This document shows positions 38,329 through 48,350 of a stretch of DNA of 64,000 bases, one piece after another; within the stretch, counting starts at the first letter, position 1, and each line of letters opens with the position of its first letter. Source of the stretch: Necropsobacter massiliensis (GTDB taxonomy: Bacteria > Pseudomonadota > Gammaproteobacteria > Enterobacterales > Pasteurellaceae); assembly GCF_000827595.2 (NCBI RefSeq), contig NZ_LN776186.1, positions 1 through 64,000 of the forward strand, in the 5' to 3' direction. The notes under the pieces were generated by a model that saw nothing but the letters and a program-made list of their open reading frames with translations, was not told the DNA's origin and searched no databases. Both the position numbers and the translations under genes were made by a program.

Positions 38329-39023
38329 ATTGACTTCCTTAATTTTAATGCATCATAGAGTTGAATAAGTTCTGTGCGCGTTAATCGACGGTAGCTTCCG
38401 CTCGGCAAATCGTGCAGCGTAAACTGTGACAGCCCGCAACGGATCAAACGCAGCGTCGGAAAGCCGATATGCGCGGTCATTCTGCGCACCTGACGGTTTC
38501 TGCCCTCACAGATTTTAATCTCTAGCCAGCTGGTCGGAATATGCTTGCGTTCCCGAATCGGCGGATGACGCATCCACAAATTTTTCGGCTCAGAAATCAA
38601 CCGCACTTTAGCCGGTAAGGTCATCCCATCTTTCAACATCACTCCCCGGCGCAGGCTGGCAAGCGCCTGTTCTGGCGGAATGCCTTCCACCTGCACCCAA
38701 TAGGTTTTCTCCGTTTTATATTGCGGATCCGCCAATCGGTGCTGAAGGCGTCCGTTATTGGTTAACAACACCAGCCCTTCACTGTCGCGATCCAGCCGCC
38801 CGGCGGGATAAACACCGGCAATCGGAATAAAATCTTTCAGACTGCGCCGCCCTTGCGCATCGGTAAACTGCGTCAGTACATCAAAGGGTTTATTAAATAA
38901 AACGACGTCGGTTCGGACAAAATTCGGTGCGGTCGGTTTTTTGCTTAAAGTTTGCACCGCACTTTTTTTGCGTGAATTGACCGATTTTGATTTATTGCCG
39001 CTTGAAACAATTTTAGGCTTCAT
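38310..39023 (-). CDS. rluE: 23S rRNA pseudouridine synthase RluE
   Basis: Makes pseudouridine 2457 in 23S rRNA. The RsuA-family core starts at about residue 38 ([16 protein letters not shown]); the catalytic aspartate is in [20 protein letters not shown] near 94-97. [23 protein letters not shown] near 170 is the other family motif. An unusually Lys/Ser-rich basic N-terminal extension (residues 1-32), partly encoded by an uptake sequence, replaces the S4 domain of relatives. It diverges from icd across 80 bases and is followed by nudJ. Confidence 0.93.
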   Translation of the reverse strand: MKPKIVSSGNKSKSVNSRKKSAVQTLSKKPTAPNFVRTDVVLFNKPFDVLTQFTDAQGRRSLKDFIPIAGVYPAGRLDRDSEGLVLLTNNGRLQHRLADPQYKTEKTYWVQVEGIPPEQALASLRRGVMLKDGMTLPAKVRLISEPKNLWMRHPPIRERKHIPTSWLEIKICEGRNRQVRRMTAHIGFPTLRLIRCGLSQFTLHDLPSGSYRRLTRTELIQLYDALKLRKSICTNRT

Positions 39024-39103
39024 ATATGTTAGTGATTACCGTGTATTCGGAATTAAGACCAGTAATTATACTCACATACGGCAAAATGAGGAAGAAAGCA
39101 GCT

Positions 39104-40360
39104 ATGCAAACAACACAATCAAAAGTGATTATTCCCGCGGGCGAAAAAATCCGCTTAGACGATAACGGCGCCTTGCTTGTTCCCGATAATCCGATTATTC
39201 CGTTTATCGAGGGCGACGGTATCGGTGTTGATGTGACGCCGGCAATGCGCACAGTGATCGATGCCGCCGTGCAGAAAGCCTATGACGGTCGGCGTAAAAT
39301 CGCTTGGATGGAAATCTATGCCGGTGGTAAAGCCAATCAGCTCTACGGCGCAAATACTTGGTTGCCGGAGGAAACGCTGGCGTTTATTCGCGATTATCAT
39401 GTAGCGATTAAAGGTCCGCTGATGACTCCGGTCGGCGGCGGTATCCGCTCTCTGAATGTCGCGATGCGGCAAGGATTGGATTTATATAACTGCTTACGTC
39501 CGATTCGTTACTACGAGGGAACACCAAGCCCAGTAAAACACCCAGAATTGGTGAATATGGTGATATTCCGTGAAAACTCCGAAGATATTTATGCCGGTGT
39601 GGAATGGAAAGCCGGCTCGCCGGAAGCGGACAAGGTGATTACATTCCTGCAACAAGAAATGGGCGTGACCAAAATCCGCTTTACGCAAGATTGCGGCATC
39701 GGCATTAAACCAGTGTCCAAGCAAGGTACGCAACGTCTGGTGCGCGCCGCACTGCAATATGTGATTGACAACGACCGCCGTTCTCTCACGCTGGTGCATA
39801 AAGGCAATATCATGAAATTTACCGAAGGCGCGTTTAAAGAATGGGGGTATGAAGTCGCGCAAGAGTTCGGCGCCCAACTTATCGACGGCGGTCCTTGGAT
39901 GCAATTAACCAACCCGAAATCCGGCCGACAAATCATCATTAAAGACAGCATTGCCGACGCATTTTTACAAGAAGTGCTGCTGCATCCGACGGAATATGAT
40001 GTCATCGCCACCTTGAATTTAAACGGCGACTACATTTCCGACGCCTTAGCCGCACAGGTCGGCGGTATCGGTATTTCTCCGGGCGCCAACATCGGCGCGC
40101 AAGCGGCTATCTTTGAAGCAACACATGGCACCGCGCCGAAAATAGCCGGTCAGAACAAAGGCAACCCAGGTTCATTGATTCTCAGCGGCGAAATGATGCT
40201 GCGCCATTTAGGCTGGCAGGAAGCTGCGGATTTGGTGGTAAAAGCCGTATCAAAAACCATCGCCGATAAAACCGTCACCTTTGACTTCGCAGAAATGCTC
40301 AACGGTGCCAAATTACGCACCACCTCCGAATTCGCCCGGGATATTGTGGGGAATATGTAG
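39104..40360 (+). CDS. icd: Isocitrate dehydrogenase (NADP type)
   Basis: Oxidative decarboxylation of isocitrate to 2-oxoglutarate. It is 418 residues from ATG 39104 (GAGGAAG upstream), beginning [14 protein letters not shown] frame extends upstream to 39026, but E. coli Icd aligns from here. Substrate residues lie in [18 protein letters not shown] near 112, with the phosphorylatable serine equivalent in that segment; the metal Asp residues are in [17 protein letters not shown] near 305. Cofactor-site residues HGTAPKIAG follow near 340. It faces rluE, as in E. coli. Several Pasteurellaceae lack this step, so its presence is notable. Confidence 0.95.
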   Translation: MQTTQSKVIIPAGEKIRLDDNGALLVPDNPIIPFIEGDGIGVDVTPAMRTVIDAAVQKAYDGRRKIAWMEIYAGGKANQLYGANTWLPEETLAFIRDYHVAIKGPLMTPVGGGIRSLNVAMRQGLDLYNCLRPIRYYEGTPSPVKHPELVNMVIFRENSEDIYAGVEWKAGSPEADKVITFLQQEMGVTKIRFTQDCGIGIKPVSKQGTQRLVRAALQYVIDNDRRSLTLVHKGNIMKFTEGAFKEWGYEVAQEFGAQLIDGGPWMQLTNPKSGRQIIIKDSIADAFLQEVLLHPTEYDVIATLNLNGDYISDALAAQVGGIGISPGANIGAQAAIFEATHGTAPKIAGQNKGNPGSLILSGEMMLRHLGWQEAADLVVKAVSKTIADKTVTFDFAEMLNGAKLRTTSEFARDIVGNM

Positions 40361-40381
40361 CAGATATTTATTTTCTAACCT

Positions 40382-40408
40382 AAAGTGCGGTAATTTTAAC
40401 CGCACTTT
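40382..40408. terminator. Inverted uptake pair after icd
   Basis: AAAGTGCGGT (40382-40391) against ACCGCACTTT (40399-40408), loop of 7. Terminator for icd. Confidence 0.7.
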
Positions 40409-40451
40409 GCTCTGTTCCCCTGAAAGAGAGCTATTAAATCAACAGGTTACT

Positions 40452-40487
40452 TAAAAAAATTTGAGCCCTGCACAATACGAGGCTCAA
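40452..40487 (-). terminator. Terminator of the tetronate/hydrolase operon
   Basis: Read on the minus strand, TTGAGCC (40487-40481) pairs with GGCTCAA (40467-40461) and is followed by a long T run (40460-40453). It lies 50-80 bases after the last hydrolase gene. Confidence 0.8.
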
Positions 40488-40535
40488 TATTTAAACTATC
40501 CAAATTTATGGGCACAACGCCGTTTTATATTACAA

Positions 40536-42338
40536 TCAAGCGAGAAATCGTCCAATTACCTGTCCACCGACCATAATCCAAGTCATTAGCATAGAAGTAA
40601 AAAATACCCCAAACCAGATATAGCCGGTTTTTAAATAACACCAATGATTCAATATAGTCAATACAATAAATTGTGGAATAATAACGGCAAGCATCATCAT
40701 CCAGCGTCCACCAAATTGTGGTAATCCGATAAGATCAAATCCCGGTCCTATCTGCATAAAATCAGGAATAAAGTGGAATAACCACAAGATAACCAACCCA
40801 CCGACGGCAAATAAAACAGTTTTTATCGACCAGATGATTAATGTTCTTGTAAAGGAGCCGCTTAATTTCTGCTTCATTTGTACAGATACAAGTAATCCGT
40901 TAAATGAAAAGAAAAAAATAAAAATAGGTAACCAGTAAATAAAAAATAATTCGAAACGTTCAATCGTGAGAGGCTTCAGCAAAGGCCATAAAAAGCGAAG
41001 TTCTACACCCCATACATGATGTATAAGTGTTGCCAGAACATATAAATAGCCCACCAAAATGGTACTCAAGCATAATGCACGTAAAATAAGTTTACTGGTA
41101 GTCAATTCAGAAATATTACTTATAACACCGAATCTAGCTAATGAAATAGATGTGGAGCGTTTCCATAATACAAAAAATATGAAATTTATTACCGCACTTA
41201 CAACTAACCAAGTAATGATGCCATTACCCATTTCCAACGGCATAAAACTCAGTTTCGCTGCAATAGGTTCATTCGCTCCACCCCATTGTGTAAACATAGG
41301 ATATAAAAATATTGTCAGTATAATATTGACTATTGCAAATAATTGCCATTGTTTGTTGGATATTGCCGTTTCTGCTGGTACCGCCTGAGTCATTCTTAAA
41401 AAGTAAGGCTGTTTAAGTAATCCATTAGCAAGAAAAAGCGCAGATAGTATGGCACTGAATAGTGCGAAAAGCCCAGCAAATTCTTTGTACCAATAAGTTT
41501 GATCATCCGGATCAATCCAGTCATCATCCTGTTCGCCATTTTGTAGAGCCTGATTGAACCATAAAATAGCTTCTTTATTAGTTTGCGATGCGATCATCAC
41601 CCCTAGGTGCGTCCCCTTTACTAAGGCGGCGCGGCGAGCAGTGCCGTCGGTAAAAGTGCCATAAGTGTGATCCCATTGTAAAATGTTGTTTTCCGGTAAA
41701 GAAAAAGCATTAAGACGGGCTTTATTTCTAATCAGTGCTTTCACGGGGAAAGATTTTTCCCGATAACCACCAATTTCTTCAAATAATCCCTGCGTTAACA
41801 GATAGTTATGTAATTTCGGTTCACCGCCGTTACTGCTTTGTCCGTTAACCGCTTTGTGATCCGGATTCAATTTAGCAACCCGAATTGCGTTTAATGCGCC
41901 GGTAGAATGACCGAAAATGCCAAGGCGAGTTCGATCGACAAATGGTAATTCCTTTAAATATTGGTAACCATTATTGGCACCACTCATATTGCTATTGGCA
42001 GCTGGCAATTTGGTAGAATAGCCATGTCCAAAATGATCAATAGCCAGTACTACAAAACCGCGTTTAGCCAGTTCCAGTGCACCGAAGGTACTAGTAGCCT
42101 CTTTGTCGCTCTGATAACCGTGTAACGCCAATAATGCCGGTTTTGGGTTGTCAGCAGTAGCACTGATGGGGCGATATAATTTAGCGATCATGGGTTGCTG
42201 TTCTGCCGTCATAAAACTCACAGTAGTAACCTCAATACGCCCGAAATCCTGTTCAAACAAAGCGGCCAAATAGGCGCTAGCTAGACAAAGAATAAGAAAA
42301 ATAATTGAATATAACCCATTGATATTACGTGTTTTCAT
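40536..42338 (-). CDS. Membrane protein fusing an alpha/beta hydrolase to a multi-span domain
   Basis: 600 residues, not a standard named family to me. One N-terminal span (about residues 8-27) is followed by an alpha/beta-hydrolase domain: oxyanion segment ALHGYQS near 71-77, nucleophile Ser145 in GHSTG, and likely His244 in KGTHLGVM. The second half (about 285-600) has roughly eight hydrophobic spans. Topology suggests the hydrolase faces the periplasm. It overlaps the cyclase gene by 4 bases (ATGA), so the two are translationally coupled. AT-rich compared with the kinase end of the operon. Possible roles are release or uptake of an esterified or lactonised substrate; this is inference. Confidence 0.75.
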   Translation of the reverse strand: MKTRNINGLYSIIFLILCLASAYLAALFEQDFGRIEVTTVSFMTAEQQPMIAKLYRPISATADNPKPALLALHGYQSDKEATSTFGALELAKRGFVVLAIDHFGHGYSTKLPAANSNMSGANNGYQYLKELPFVDRTRLGIFGHSTGALNAIRVAKLNPDHKAVNGQSSNGGEPKLHNYLLTQGLFEEIGGYREKSFPVKALIRNKARLNAFSLPENNILQWDHTYGTFTDGTARRAALVKGTHLGVMIASQTNKEAILWFNQALQNGEQDDDWIDPDDQTYWYKEFAGLFALFSAILSALFLANGLLKQPYFLRMTQAVPAETAISNKQWQLFAIVNIILTIFLYPMFTQWGGANEPIAAKLSFMPLEMGNGIITWLVVSAVINFIFFVLWKRSTSISLARFGVISNISELTTSKLILRALCLSTILVGYLYVLATLIHHVWGVELRFLWPLLKPLTIERFELFFIYWLPIFIFFFSFNGLLVSVQMKQKLSGSFTRTLIIWSIKTVLFAVGGLVILWLFHFIPDFMQIGPGFDLIGLPQFGGRWMMMLAVIIPQFIVLTILNHWCYLKTGYIWFGVFFTSMLMTWIMVGGQVIGRFLA

Positions 42339-43012
42339 GATTCAATCTCCGCAAGGACCGTAACCTGAGCGCTATCAATTCCATTAATACGCAATGGCAG
42401 AGCAAAAATACGTTTTAATCCGGTACTACTTAGTCCGGCAAGTTGCATATCTTCAATAATGCAGATAAAGTTGGCGCTGAACGTGCCCAACATAATCTGA
42501 TGTGCCTTTACACCGTGCTCCGGATGTGCTGGTGAGGCGAGAGAAATAAAATCAAAACCGACAGCTTTGAGATTTGGTGCATAATCAATCAGATATTGTG
42601 CCGCCTGAATACTAACTGCACATCCGTTAGCCGCATATTCCTGTGGATTTTCCGACCGCACTTTTTCCAGACCAGTACGGATAAGAAGTAAATCCGCCTG
42701 CAAAATTTGCATTAAGTGCGGTTGTAAATCAGACAGTTCAATTATTTCACCCTGACATTTGGCAATGTCCAGTAATAAAGGATGATTGTAAATAAATTGA
42801 TCCAATGGTAATTCGGTAATAGTTAATCCATTCGGATTAAAATGCCAAGGAGCGTCAAAATGTGTACCGAAATGGTTGAATAAATGAATTTTACTACTGT
42901 TATAAATATCACCACGTGCAATGCTGGTACAGGTTTCTAGACTAAGCGTCGGCTCCCCGGGAAAGCCGGGATCATTAATATCAAGAGGATAAGATAAATA
43001 TTGATAACCCAT
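42335..43012 (-). CDS. Cyclase/kynurenine-formamidase-family metal hydrolase
   Basis: 225-residue protein of the cyclase (KynB-like) family, which hydrolyses cyclic or open amides and related bonds using divalent metals. The signature H-x-G-T-H-x-D-x-P-x-H is intact at residues 47-57 (HFGTHFDAPWH), and an active-site His/Glu pair may be in SPAHPEHG near 160. No signal peptide, so cytoplasmic. Tryptophan catabolism is unlikely: no kynurenine genes are nearby, and it is wedged between two serine hydrolases in a tetronate operon. A lactonase or ester-type activity on a C4 sugar acid derivative is an attractive guess, not shown. Confidence 0.75.
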   Translation of the reverse strand: MGYQYLSYPLDINDPGFPGEPTLSLETCTSIARGDIYNSSKIHLFNHFGTHFDAPWHFNPNGLTITELPLDQFIYNHPLLLDIAKCQGEIIELSDLQPHLMQILQADLLLIRTGLEKVRSENPQEYAANGCAVSIQAAQYLIDYAPNLKAVGFDFISLASPAHPEHGVKAHQIMLGTFSANFICIIEDMQLAGLSSTGLKRIFALPLRINGIDSAQVTVLAEIES

Positions 43013-43021
43013 ATTAACTCC

Positions 43022-44377
43022 TTAATTTATATGACGTTTTTGCCGTAACAGCCAGTAAATAGCTTCCGGGCTGTTAAATACCGCATCCCAAGTATTATGT
43101 GGATTGTCATTAATAATGCCGTTATCACCGACCTTTTCAGTACTGAACTCTGTATAACGCACAAATGGCGCATTCAATTGGCTATGCAAAATATCGTAAT
43201 TAATACGTGAACCTTTTACCGGAGAAACCGAATCCTCCTTACTGTGAAAAAACCAAATCGGTGTATTTGCTAAAGGTGCCAAATTCTCTTTCGTCGCATT
43301 GCCATCTATCCATTCTATAGAATAAGCCTCCCGTCCACTCATAAGCAGCGCCGCGGCAAAAAAGTGCGGTCGTTTTAATAAGAGATTTAACGCACCTTCC
43401 GCACCGCGTGATAGGCCGACCAGATAAATCCGGGCTGGATCGATTGTCGGATATTGCGCTAAGGTGCTATCAATTAATCGCAATAACAACTGCTGACGAT
43501 TTTCCGTTTGCCAGTGAATACCACCACGCTGCCCTTTATTCACATCATCGAAAGGATCAAACACGCTGTCGTATTGTGGTGCCAATACAAAGCCATCTTC
43601 GTACTGTAATGTAGAAATTGCACCTTTGCTAGAAAGCAAGTGAGCAAGATTGTCTTTCCCCACCTGACCTGAGCCATGTAAGAAAATCGTTAACGGGTAT
43701 TTTTTTCCGTTGACAGAATGTGGGCGATATAAGCGGTAGTACAAGTGGTTGGCTGGAGTATGCAAGCTGATTTGATCAGATTCAAACTGATCCAGATATG
43801 CAGTTTTTATCTGATTTTGCACCGCACTTTGTTTAATATCCATGCGGCTCAAGGTTTTGCCGTTAGTCAGTTTAAGATTACCCTGCTGACTGATGTGGTA
43901 AATCAGACGCGCATTATAATAGTCTGGAACGGAATTGGCTTGAATTTTTTCAACCGTTGTCACTTTGCCATTCTTCTTGCTACGAAAAATCATCGGTTGG
44001 GTATTTTCTTTACGTAGGCTGTAAAGCGCAGCATTTTTGTCTCGAATATCCAATTCAATGATGACGAATTTTCCGGGCTTTGATTGATGACTGAGCTGCG
44101 GGCTATCATTCACATAGGCCCGTTGGATGGTACGTTTTTCCGGCGTTTGCTGATCCAGCTGCGTTTCTACTTGATAGAGTAAAGTCAGATCACTGCCTGA
44201 AAAAATATTATCTTCATATTCTAGAGCAACAGCATTAATTTTTTGTCCTTTAGCGGTAATTTCGGCTAATAGAGTAACATTAGGAAGTGATTTTGGTGAC
44301 TGTGGTTGGTCTCCTGCACCAGCTATATGACTAAAAGGGAGTAAAAAAACACATAATATAAATAAATATTTTTTCAT
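43022..44377 (-). CDS. Exported serine esterase / PHB-depolymerase-like hydrolase
   Basis: 451 residues with a clear signal peptide (MKKYLFILCVFLLPFSHIAGA). An N-terminal beta-rich region (about 25-190) precedes an alpha/beta-hydrolase domain opening TIFLHGSGQVGKDN. The triad reads Ser323 in GLSRG, Asp382 in FHSKEDS, and His427 in NPHNTWD. The layout matches secreted feruloyl/acetyl-type esterases and esterase D-like proteins with an Ig-like front domain. It follows the gntP-type permease at 64 bases in the same operon. Periplasmic cleavage of an ester that frees L-threonate or D-erythronate for uptake would explain the context; the substrate is unproven. Confidence 0.78.
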   Translation of the reverse strand: MKKYLFILCVFLLPFSHIAGAGDQPQSPKSLPNVTLLAEITAKGQKINAVALEYEDNIFSGSDLTLLYQVETQLDQQTPEKRTIQRAYVNDSPQLSHQSKPGKFVIIELDIRDKNAALYSLRKENTQPMIFRSKKNGKVTTVEKIQANSVPDYYNARLIYHISQQGNLKLTNGKTLSRMDIKQSAVQNQIKTAYLDQFESDQISLHTPANHLYYRLYRPHSVNGKKYPLTIFLHGSGQVGKDNLAHLLSSKGAISTLQYEDGFVLAPQYDSVFDPFDDVNKGQRGGIHWQTENRQQLLLRLIDSTLAQYPTIDPARIYLVGLSRGAEGALNLLLKRPHFFAAALLMSGREAYSIEWIDGNATKENLAPLANTPIWFFHSKEDSVSPVKGSRINYDILHSQLNAPFVRYTEFSTEKVGDNGIINDNPHNTWDAVFNSPEAIYWLLRQKRHIN

Positions 44378-44441
44378 TTTTAGTCCTCTTTCATTACAGA
44401 AAAATAGGCCATACGATTCGCACAGCCTACAATGTTAATAT

Positions 44442-45920
44442 CTATTTAATGCTTTTATTTTGTATAGTTACATATACCAAAATTGCGACCAATATTCCCA
44501 ACGGAAGTAGCAAATCAAATACTGAACCATCATTCCCCCAGATCAAGTTGGCTAAAATAACTGTCATACCGCCAATGGCCCAGGCTATTGTCGTAGGCAC
44601 AGACCAGACTATCATTTGTTTTCTTACATCGCTGATGCCCATCATTCGATTGACAACCCAGAATAAGCTGTCATTGAAATAGCCGAAGAATAATGATCCC
44701 ATAGTTGCAGCTAAAGCGGCCAATAACATATTTACTCCCGGAATCTGAGCAAGTATCGGAGCTGAAATAGATGCCGCAGTAATCATCGCAACCGTACCTG
44801 AACCTTGAATGAAACGGACTAAGGTTGATACTATAAATGGAATTAAGATTGGTGAAATCGGCAGATTAGCTACTTGTTCGGCAAGTTGCGCGCCAGCCCC
44901 ACTCTCGCGTAATACTGCACCTAACGCACCACCTGCACCGGTTACTAATAAGATGATACCTGCCGTTTTAACACCTTCTTCAAGATAGAGTGCTGTGGTA
45001 TTTTTATCTGCTCCCGGTAACAAAGCATAGACAGAAATTAATACACTGATTGCTAAAGCAATGATCGGATGTCCTAAGAATGCAGCAGCTTGGTAAATAA
45101 GGCTTTCTGATAACCCACTATTACTTTTTGCGACTAAATCTAAAATTGCTTTAATGAAGATAAGCACAATCGGTAATACAATCGGCAACAATGAAAGACT
45201 TAAACTAGGCAAATCTTTTTTTTCACGACTTTGCACATAATCATCGTATTTTTGTTTAATTTCGTCCTGCGTAAAGGCTTCTTGATTAAATTCCGGATAT
45301 TTCTTATCTAACCACTTCGCATAAAATACGATTCCTATTACAGGTAATACTGCCATTGCCATACCGGCCAGTAACATGGCGCCGATATCTACATTAAACA
45401 GTCCGGCGACACCAAGTGGACCCGGTGTTGGCGGTACGGTATGATGTGTAACTACCAATCCACCAGCTAACGCTACGCCAAGGGTTAATAAAGATCGTTT
45501 GCCATTTTTTGCTAATGCCTTAGCGACCGGATATAAAATAACAAAAGCAGAATCAACAAAAATAGGAATGCTAACAATATAACCCGTGATTGCCAGTGCC
45601 CATTCTTCTTTTTTTCTGCCAAGCATCTTTATAAAGCTATATGCCATTTTTTCAGCCGCGCCCGATACTTCAAGAATACTTCCCATCATCACACCGAGAC
45701 CTATTACAACACCGATGCCACCTAAAGTACCGCCGAATCCTTTCGTGATTGCCGCTAAGGTGTCATTAACTGACATTCCACCGATCAAACCAGCTATTGC
45801 AGACGCAATTAACATAGCGATAAAGGCATGAACTCGAGTTTTAAGCACAAGATAAACGAGAACAAAGACAGCAATTAACAAACCGATTATAGGAACAGGT
45901 AATCCAAACATAGTATTCAC
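44442..45920 (-). CDS. GntP-family sugar-acid permease
   Basis: Inner-membrane H+ symporter of the gluconate:H+ family, 492 residues with about 12-14 spans. Family motifs include GFGGTLGGIGVVIGLGVMMG near residue 60, HHTVPPTPGPLGVAGLFNVD near 158, and VTGAGGALGAVLRESGAGAQ near 325. Position right after denD, with 2 bases between them, matches HI1015 of H. influenzae and ygbN of E. coli, so the likely cargo is L-threonate and/or D-erythronate. ATG with GAGGTG upstream. Confidence 0.88.
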   Translation of the reverse strand: MNTMFGLPVPIIGLLIAVFVLVYLVLKTRVHAFIAMLIASAIAGLIGGMSVNDTLAAITKGFGGTLGGIGVVIGLGVMMGSILEVSGAAEKMAYSFIKMLGRKKEEWALAITGYIVSIPIFVDSAFVILYPVAKALAKNGKRSLLTLGVALAGGLVVTHHTVPPTPGPLGVAGLFNVDIGAMLLAGMAMAVLPVIGIVFYAKWLDKKYPEFNQEAFTQDEIKQKYDDYVQSREKKDLPSLSLSLLPIVLPIVLIFIKAILDLVAKSNSGLSESLIYQAAAFLGHPIIALAISVLISVYALLPGADKNTTALYLEEGVKTAGIILLVTGAGGALGAVLRESGAGAQLAEQVANLPISPILIPFIVSTLVRFIQGSGTVAMITAASISAPILAQIPGVNMLLAALAATMGSLFFGYFNDSLFWVVNRMMGISDVRKQMIVWSVPTTIAWAIGGMTVILANLIWGNDGSVFDLLLPLGILVAILVYVTIQNKSIK

Positions 45921-45922
45921 CT

Positions 45923-46870
45923 CTACATATCATCTTGAATGAATTGTTGAATAACATCTTTGAAATTTTTATCAGCTTTAAATCCTAATGTTAGAGCATT
46001 AGTATTGTTAATTTCAGCTGGCCAACTTGCGACTATATCGTTTATATTTTCATCGAATTCAAATTTGATATATTCTAGAATTTGTTCTCCTTTTACCTGA
46101 GCCAGATCGGCTAACATTTGTTTCACGCTAACACTGAAACCGGGTAAGTTGATTACATGCCAGCTACGTAACGGTAATGGTGGCAACTGTAAAGCGTGAA
46201 TAAAATTATTTATGACAGTATTCGGGCTAGACAGCCATAACGTCAGATCTTCCGAGACAGGACAAATTGCATTTTCAGCATGTAGCGGTTCGCGAATGAT
46301 ACCGCTGACAAATGATGAAGCTGCTTTGTTCGGCTTACCCGGTCTGATGCAAATGGTGGGCAAACGAACAGCTATACCATCTACAAAACCTTTTCTGGTG
46401 TAGTCATTGATTAACAGCTCACACATCGCTTTTTGCGTACCATAAGTAGATTGGGGTGTAACCGCAGTATCATCATTAATGACATCCGGCAATTTACCGC
46501 CAAAAACGGCAAGAGAACTAGAGAAGATAAAACGAATGGTGGGATTCTTTTCACGGCAGATTTCCAATAAATTTCTTGTCGCCAAAAAATTAATTTCATA
46601 GCCTAAATCAGGATCTTGCTCAGCGTGGCTACTGACAATCGCAGCTAAGTGAAAAATTGCACTTGTATCTTTTGTGATAATTTCAGCAAGTCCGTTTGGA
46701 TTGCGTAAATCCATTTCAATACAGCGCACTCTAAGGTCATTGTTAGGTGCGGCAGGTCTAATAACATCAATTAAAGTCAATTCATCAATTGTAACCGCGG
46801 TTTGTGCTAATAAGGTCTTTGCCAAGCGTTGTCCGAGAAACCCTTGTCCACCTGTGATGATAATCTTCAT
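45923..46870 (-). CDS. denD: D-erythronate dehydrogenase, extended SDR
   Basis: NAD-dependent epimerase/dehydratase-fold protein of 315 residues that oxidises D-erythronate to 2-oxo-tetronate. The Rossmann motif TGGQGFLGQRLA lies at residues 6-17; catalytic residues appear as S (SSSLAVFGG near 117) and Tyr-x-x-x-Lys in STYGTQKAMCE near 142. DenD was assigned to the protein in this operon position (HI1014) in work on DUF1537 kinases. It is followed by the permease after 2 bases. The DNA becomes AT-richer from about here towards the hydrolases. Confidence 0.85.
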   Translation of the reverse strand: MKIIITGGQGFLGQRLAKTLLAQTAVTIDELTLIDVIRPAAPNNDLRVRCIEMDLRNPNGLAEIITKDTSAIFHLAAIVSSHAEQDPDLGYEINFLATRNLLEICREKNPTIRFIFSSSLAVFGGKLPDVINDDTAVTPQSTYGTQKAMCELLINDYTRKGFVDGIAVRLPTICIRPGKPNKAASSFVSGIIREPLHAENAICPVSEDLTLWLSSPNTVINNFIHALQLPPLPLRSWHVINLPGFSVSVKQMLADLAQVKGEQILEYIKFEFDENINDIVASWPAEINNTNALTLGFKADKNFKDVIQQFIQDDM

Positions 46871-46938
46871 TGGATTCTCCTTTATATAAGGTTTTTGTTC
46901 GTTAATCGTGTGCTTAACTTATAAAAGTGCGGTCAGTT

Positions 46939-47715
46939 TTATTTATATTTCTCAAACCAATCCAGACCTGCAACGGTTTGTGCGCGCGGTTTATATTCAC
47001 AGCCGACATAGCCGTCGTAGCCGAGTTGATCGAGTTTGTCGAAAATATATTGATAGTTGATTTCGCCTTCGTCTGGTTCATGGCGTTCCGGTACGGAGGC
47101 AATCTGAACATGGGCGAATTTGCCGTTCAGTTTGTCCGTTAAGCGTGATAGGTTGCCGTCCACATTTTGTGCATGAAAATAATCCAGCTGCACAAACACA
47201 TTATCACGTTGCACCGCTTCTACGATTTCCAGCGCATCCTGTTGGCTTTTCAGCAGATAATGCGGTTTTACCGCTGGGCTTAACGCTTCAAGTAATACGT
47301 TAATGCCATGCGGTTTGAACTTATCCGCCGCATCGCGTACGTTTTGGATAAAGGTTTGTCGGTAGGTGGTGCGATCTGCGTCTTCCGGAACGACCGCGGC
47401 CATAACATGCACATTCGGGCAGCCAAGCGCAAGCGCGTATTCCAGCGCAATATCAATATGCTGATGACTTTCCCGCTCCCGTCCCGGAATGGCGGATACC
47501 CCCCATTCGCCTTGCGCCACATTGCCTGCCGGGGTATTGAACAGAACCAGTTTTAGCCCATATTGATCCAGTTTGGCGTTTAATTCCGCTGGCGGATAAT
47601 CATAAGGCCAGAGAAATTCCACATACTTAAAACCGGCCTTCGCCGCCGCTTCAAAACGGTCTAAAAACGGGACTTCGTTAAACATCATAGTGAGATTGGC
47701 TGCAAATTTAGGCAT
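46939..47715 (-). CDS. otnI: 2-oxo-tetronate isomerase
   Basis: Hydroxypyruvate-isomerase-family (beta/alpha)8 protein, 258 residues, converting 2-oxo-tetronate to 3-oxo-tetronate. Motifs include [22 protein letters not shown] near residue 21, [15 protein letters not shown] near 143 (metal Glu), [13 protein letters not shown] near 178, and [10 protein letters not shown] near 238 (metal Glu). It starts 2 bases before otnC's end in the operon. An uptake core lies in the 68-base gap to denD. Confidence 0.9.
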   Translation of the reverse strand: MPKFAANLTMMFNEVPFLDRFEAAAKAGFKYVEFLWPYDYPPAELNAKLDQYGLKLVLFNTPAGNVAQGEWGVSAIPGRERESHQHIDIALEYALALGCPNVHVMAAVVPEDADRTTYRQTFIQNVRDAADKFKPHGINVLLEALSPAVKPHYLLKSQQDALEIVEAVQRDNVFVQLDYFHAQNVDGNLSRLTDKLNGKFAHVQIASVPERHEPDEGEINYQYIFDKLDQLGYDGYVGCEYKPRAQTVAGLDWFEKYK

Positions 47716-47717
47716 AG

Positions 47718-48350
47718 TTATTTTCCTCTGTGTGCAAGATCGTTGACTTCGCTATCGGTGAGATAGCGGATGTTGTGCCCCTGTAGGATAAAATACAGCT
47801 TGGCGGTTTCTTCCAGTTCTTCCGTATTATCCACCGCATCCAATAAGTCGGAACCGGTAACCACAACGCCGTGATTGGCAAGCAGGAAAGCCTTGCCGCT
47901 GAGCGCACGTTCGCTTAATTCACGCGCAATGTTGCGATCGCCCGGGCGATAATAGGGAATAACCTGCAACTTTCCGACTCGCATAACATAGTAAGGTGTA
48001 AAAGCTTTCATTGCGTTTTGCATATCAATGCCTTCAAGGCAGGAAAGTGCGGTCAGATAAGTAGAATGCAGGTGTACAATCGCCCGGCAATCCGGATTTT
48101 TTTGGTACATTGCCAGATGAAACACCGATTCTTTGGATGGTTTGTCACCGGACAGCAGATTGCCCTGCATATCCAGCACAGAAAGACGCTCCGCTTCCAA
48201 ACGACCTAACGAAGAACCCGTCGGCGTCACTAAAATCCGGTTTTCATCCAAGCGTACGGATAAATTGCCCGCGCCACCCACGCTGTAACCGCGTTCAAAC
48301 AGGGATTTGGCAAGACATACCATTTGTTGTTTTTGTCTTGATTCCGTCAT
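47718..48350 (-). CDS. otnC: 3-oxo-tetronate 4-phosphate decarboxylase
   Basis: Class II aldolase/adducin-fold enzyme of 210 residues. It decarboxylates 3-oxo-tetronate 4-phosphate to dihydroxyacetone phosphate. Zinc ligands appear as [11 protein letters not shown] near residue 92-94 and [12 protein letters not shown] near 157; the acidic residue [11 protein letters not shown] near 73 fits the catalytic Glu. [24 protein letters not shown] near 26 is the family's phosphate region. Its start overlaps the end of otnK by 4 bases, so translation is coupled. Confidence 0.9.
   Translation of the reverse strand: MTESRQKQQMVCLAKSLFERGYSVGGAGNLSVRLDENRILVTPTGSSLGRLEAERLSVLDMQGNLLSGDKPSKESVFHLAMYQKNPDCRAIVHLHSTYLTALSCLEGIDMQNAMKAFTPYYVMRVGKLQVIPYYRPGDRNIARELSERALSGKAFLLANHGVVVTGSDLLDAVDNTEELEETAKLYFILQGHNIRYLTDSEVNDLAHRGK

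Noticed and set aside
42335-43012. Kynurenine formamidase of tryptophan breakdown
   Set aside because: Family signature is present but no kynurenine-pathway gene is near; context is sugar acids.
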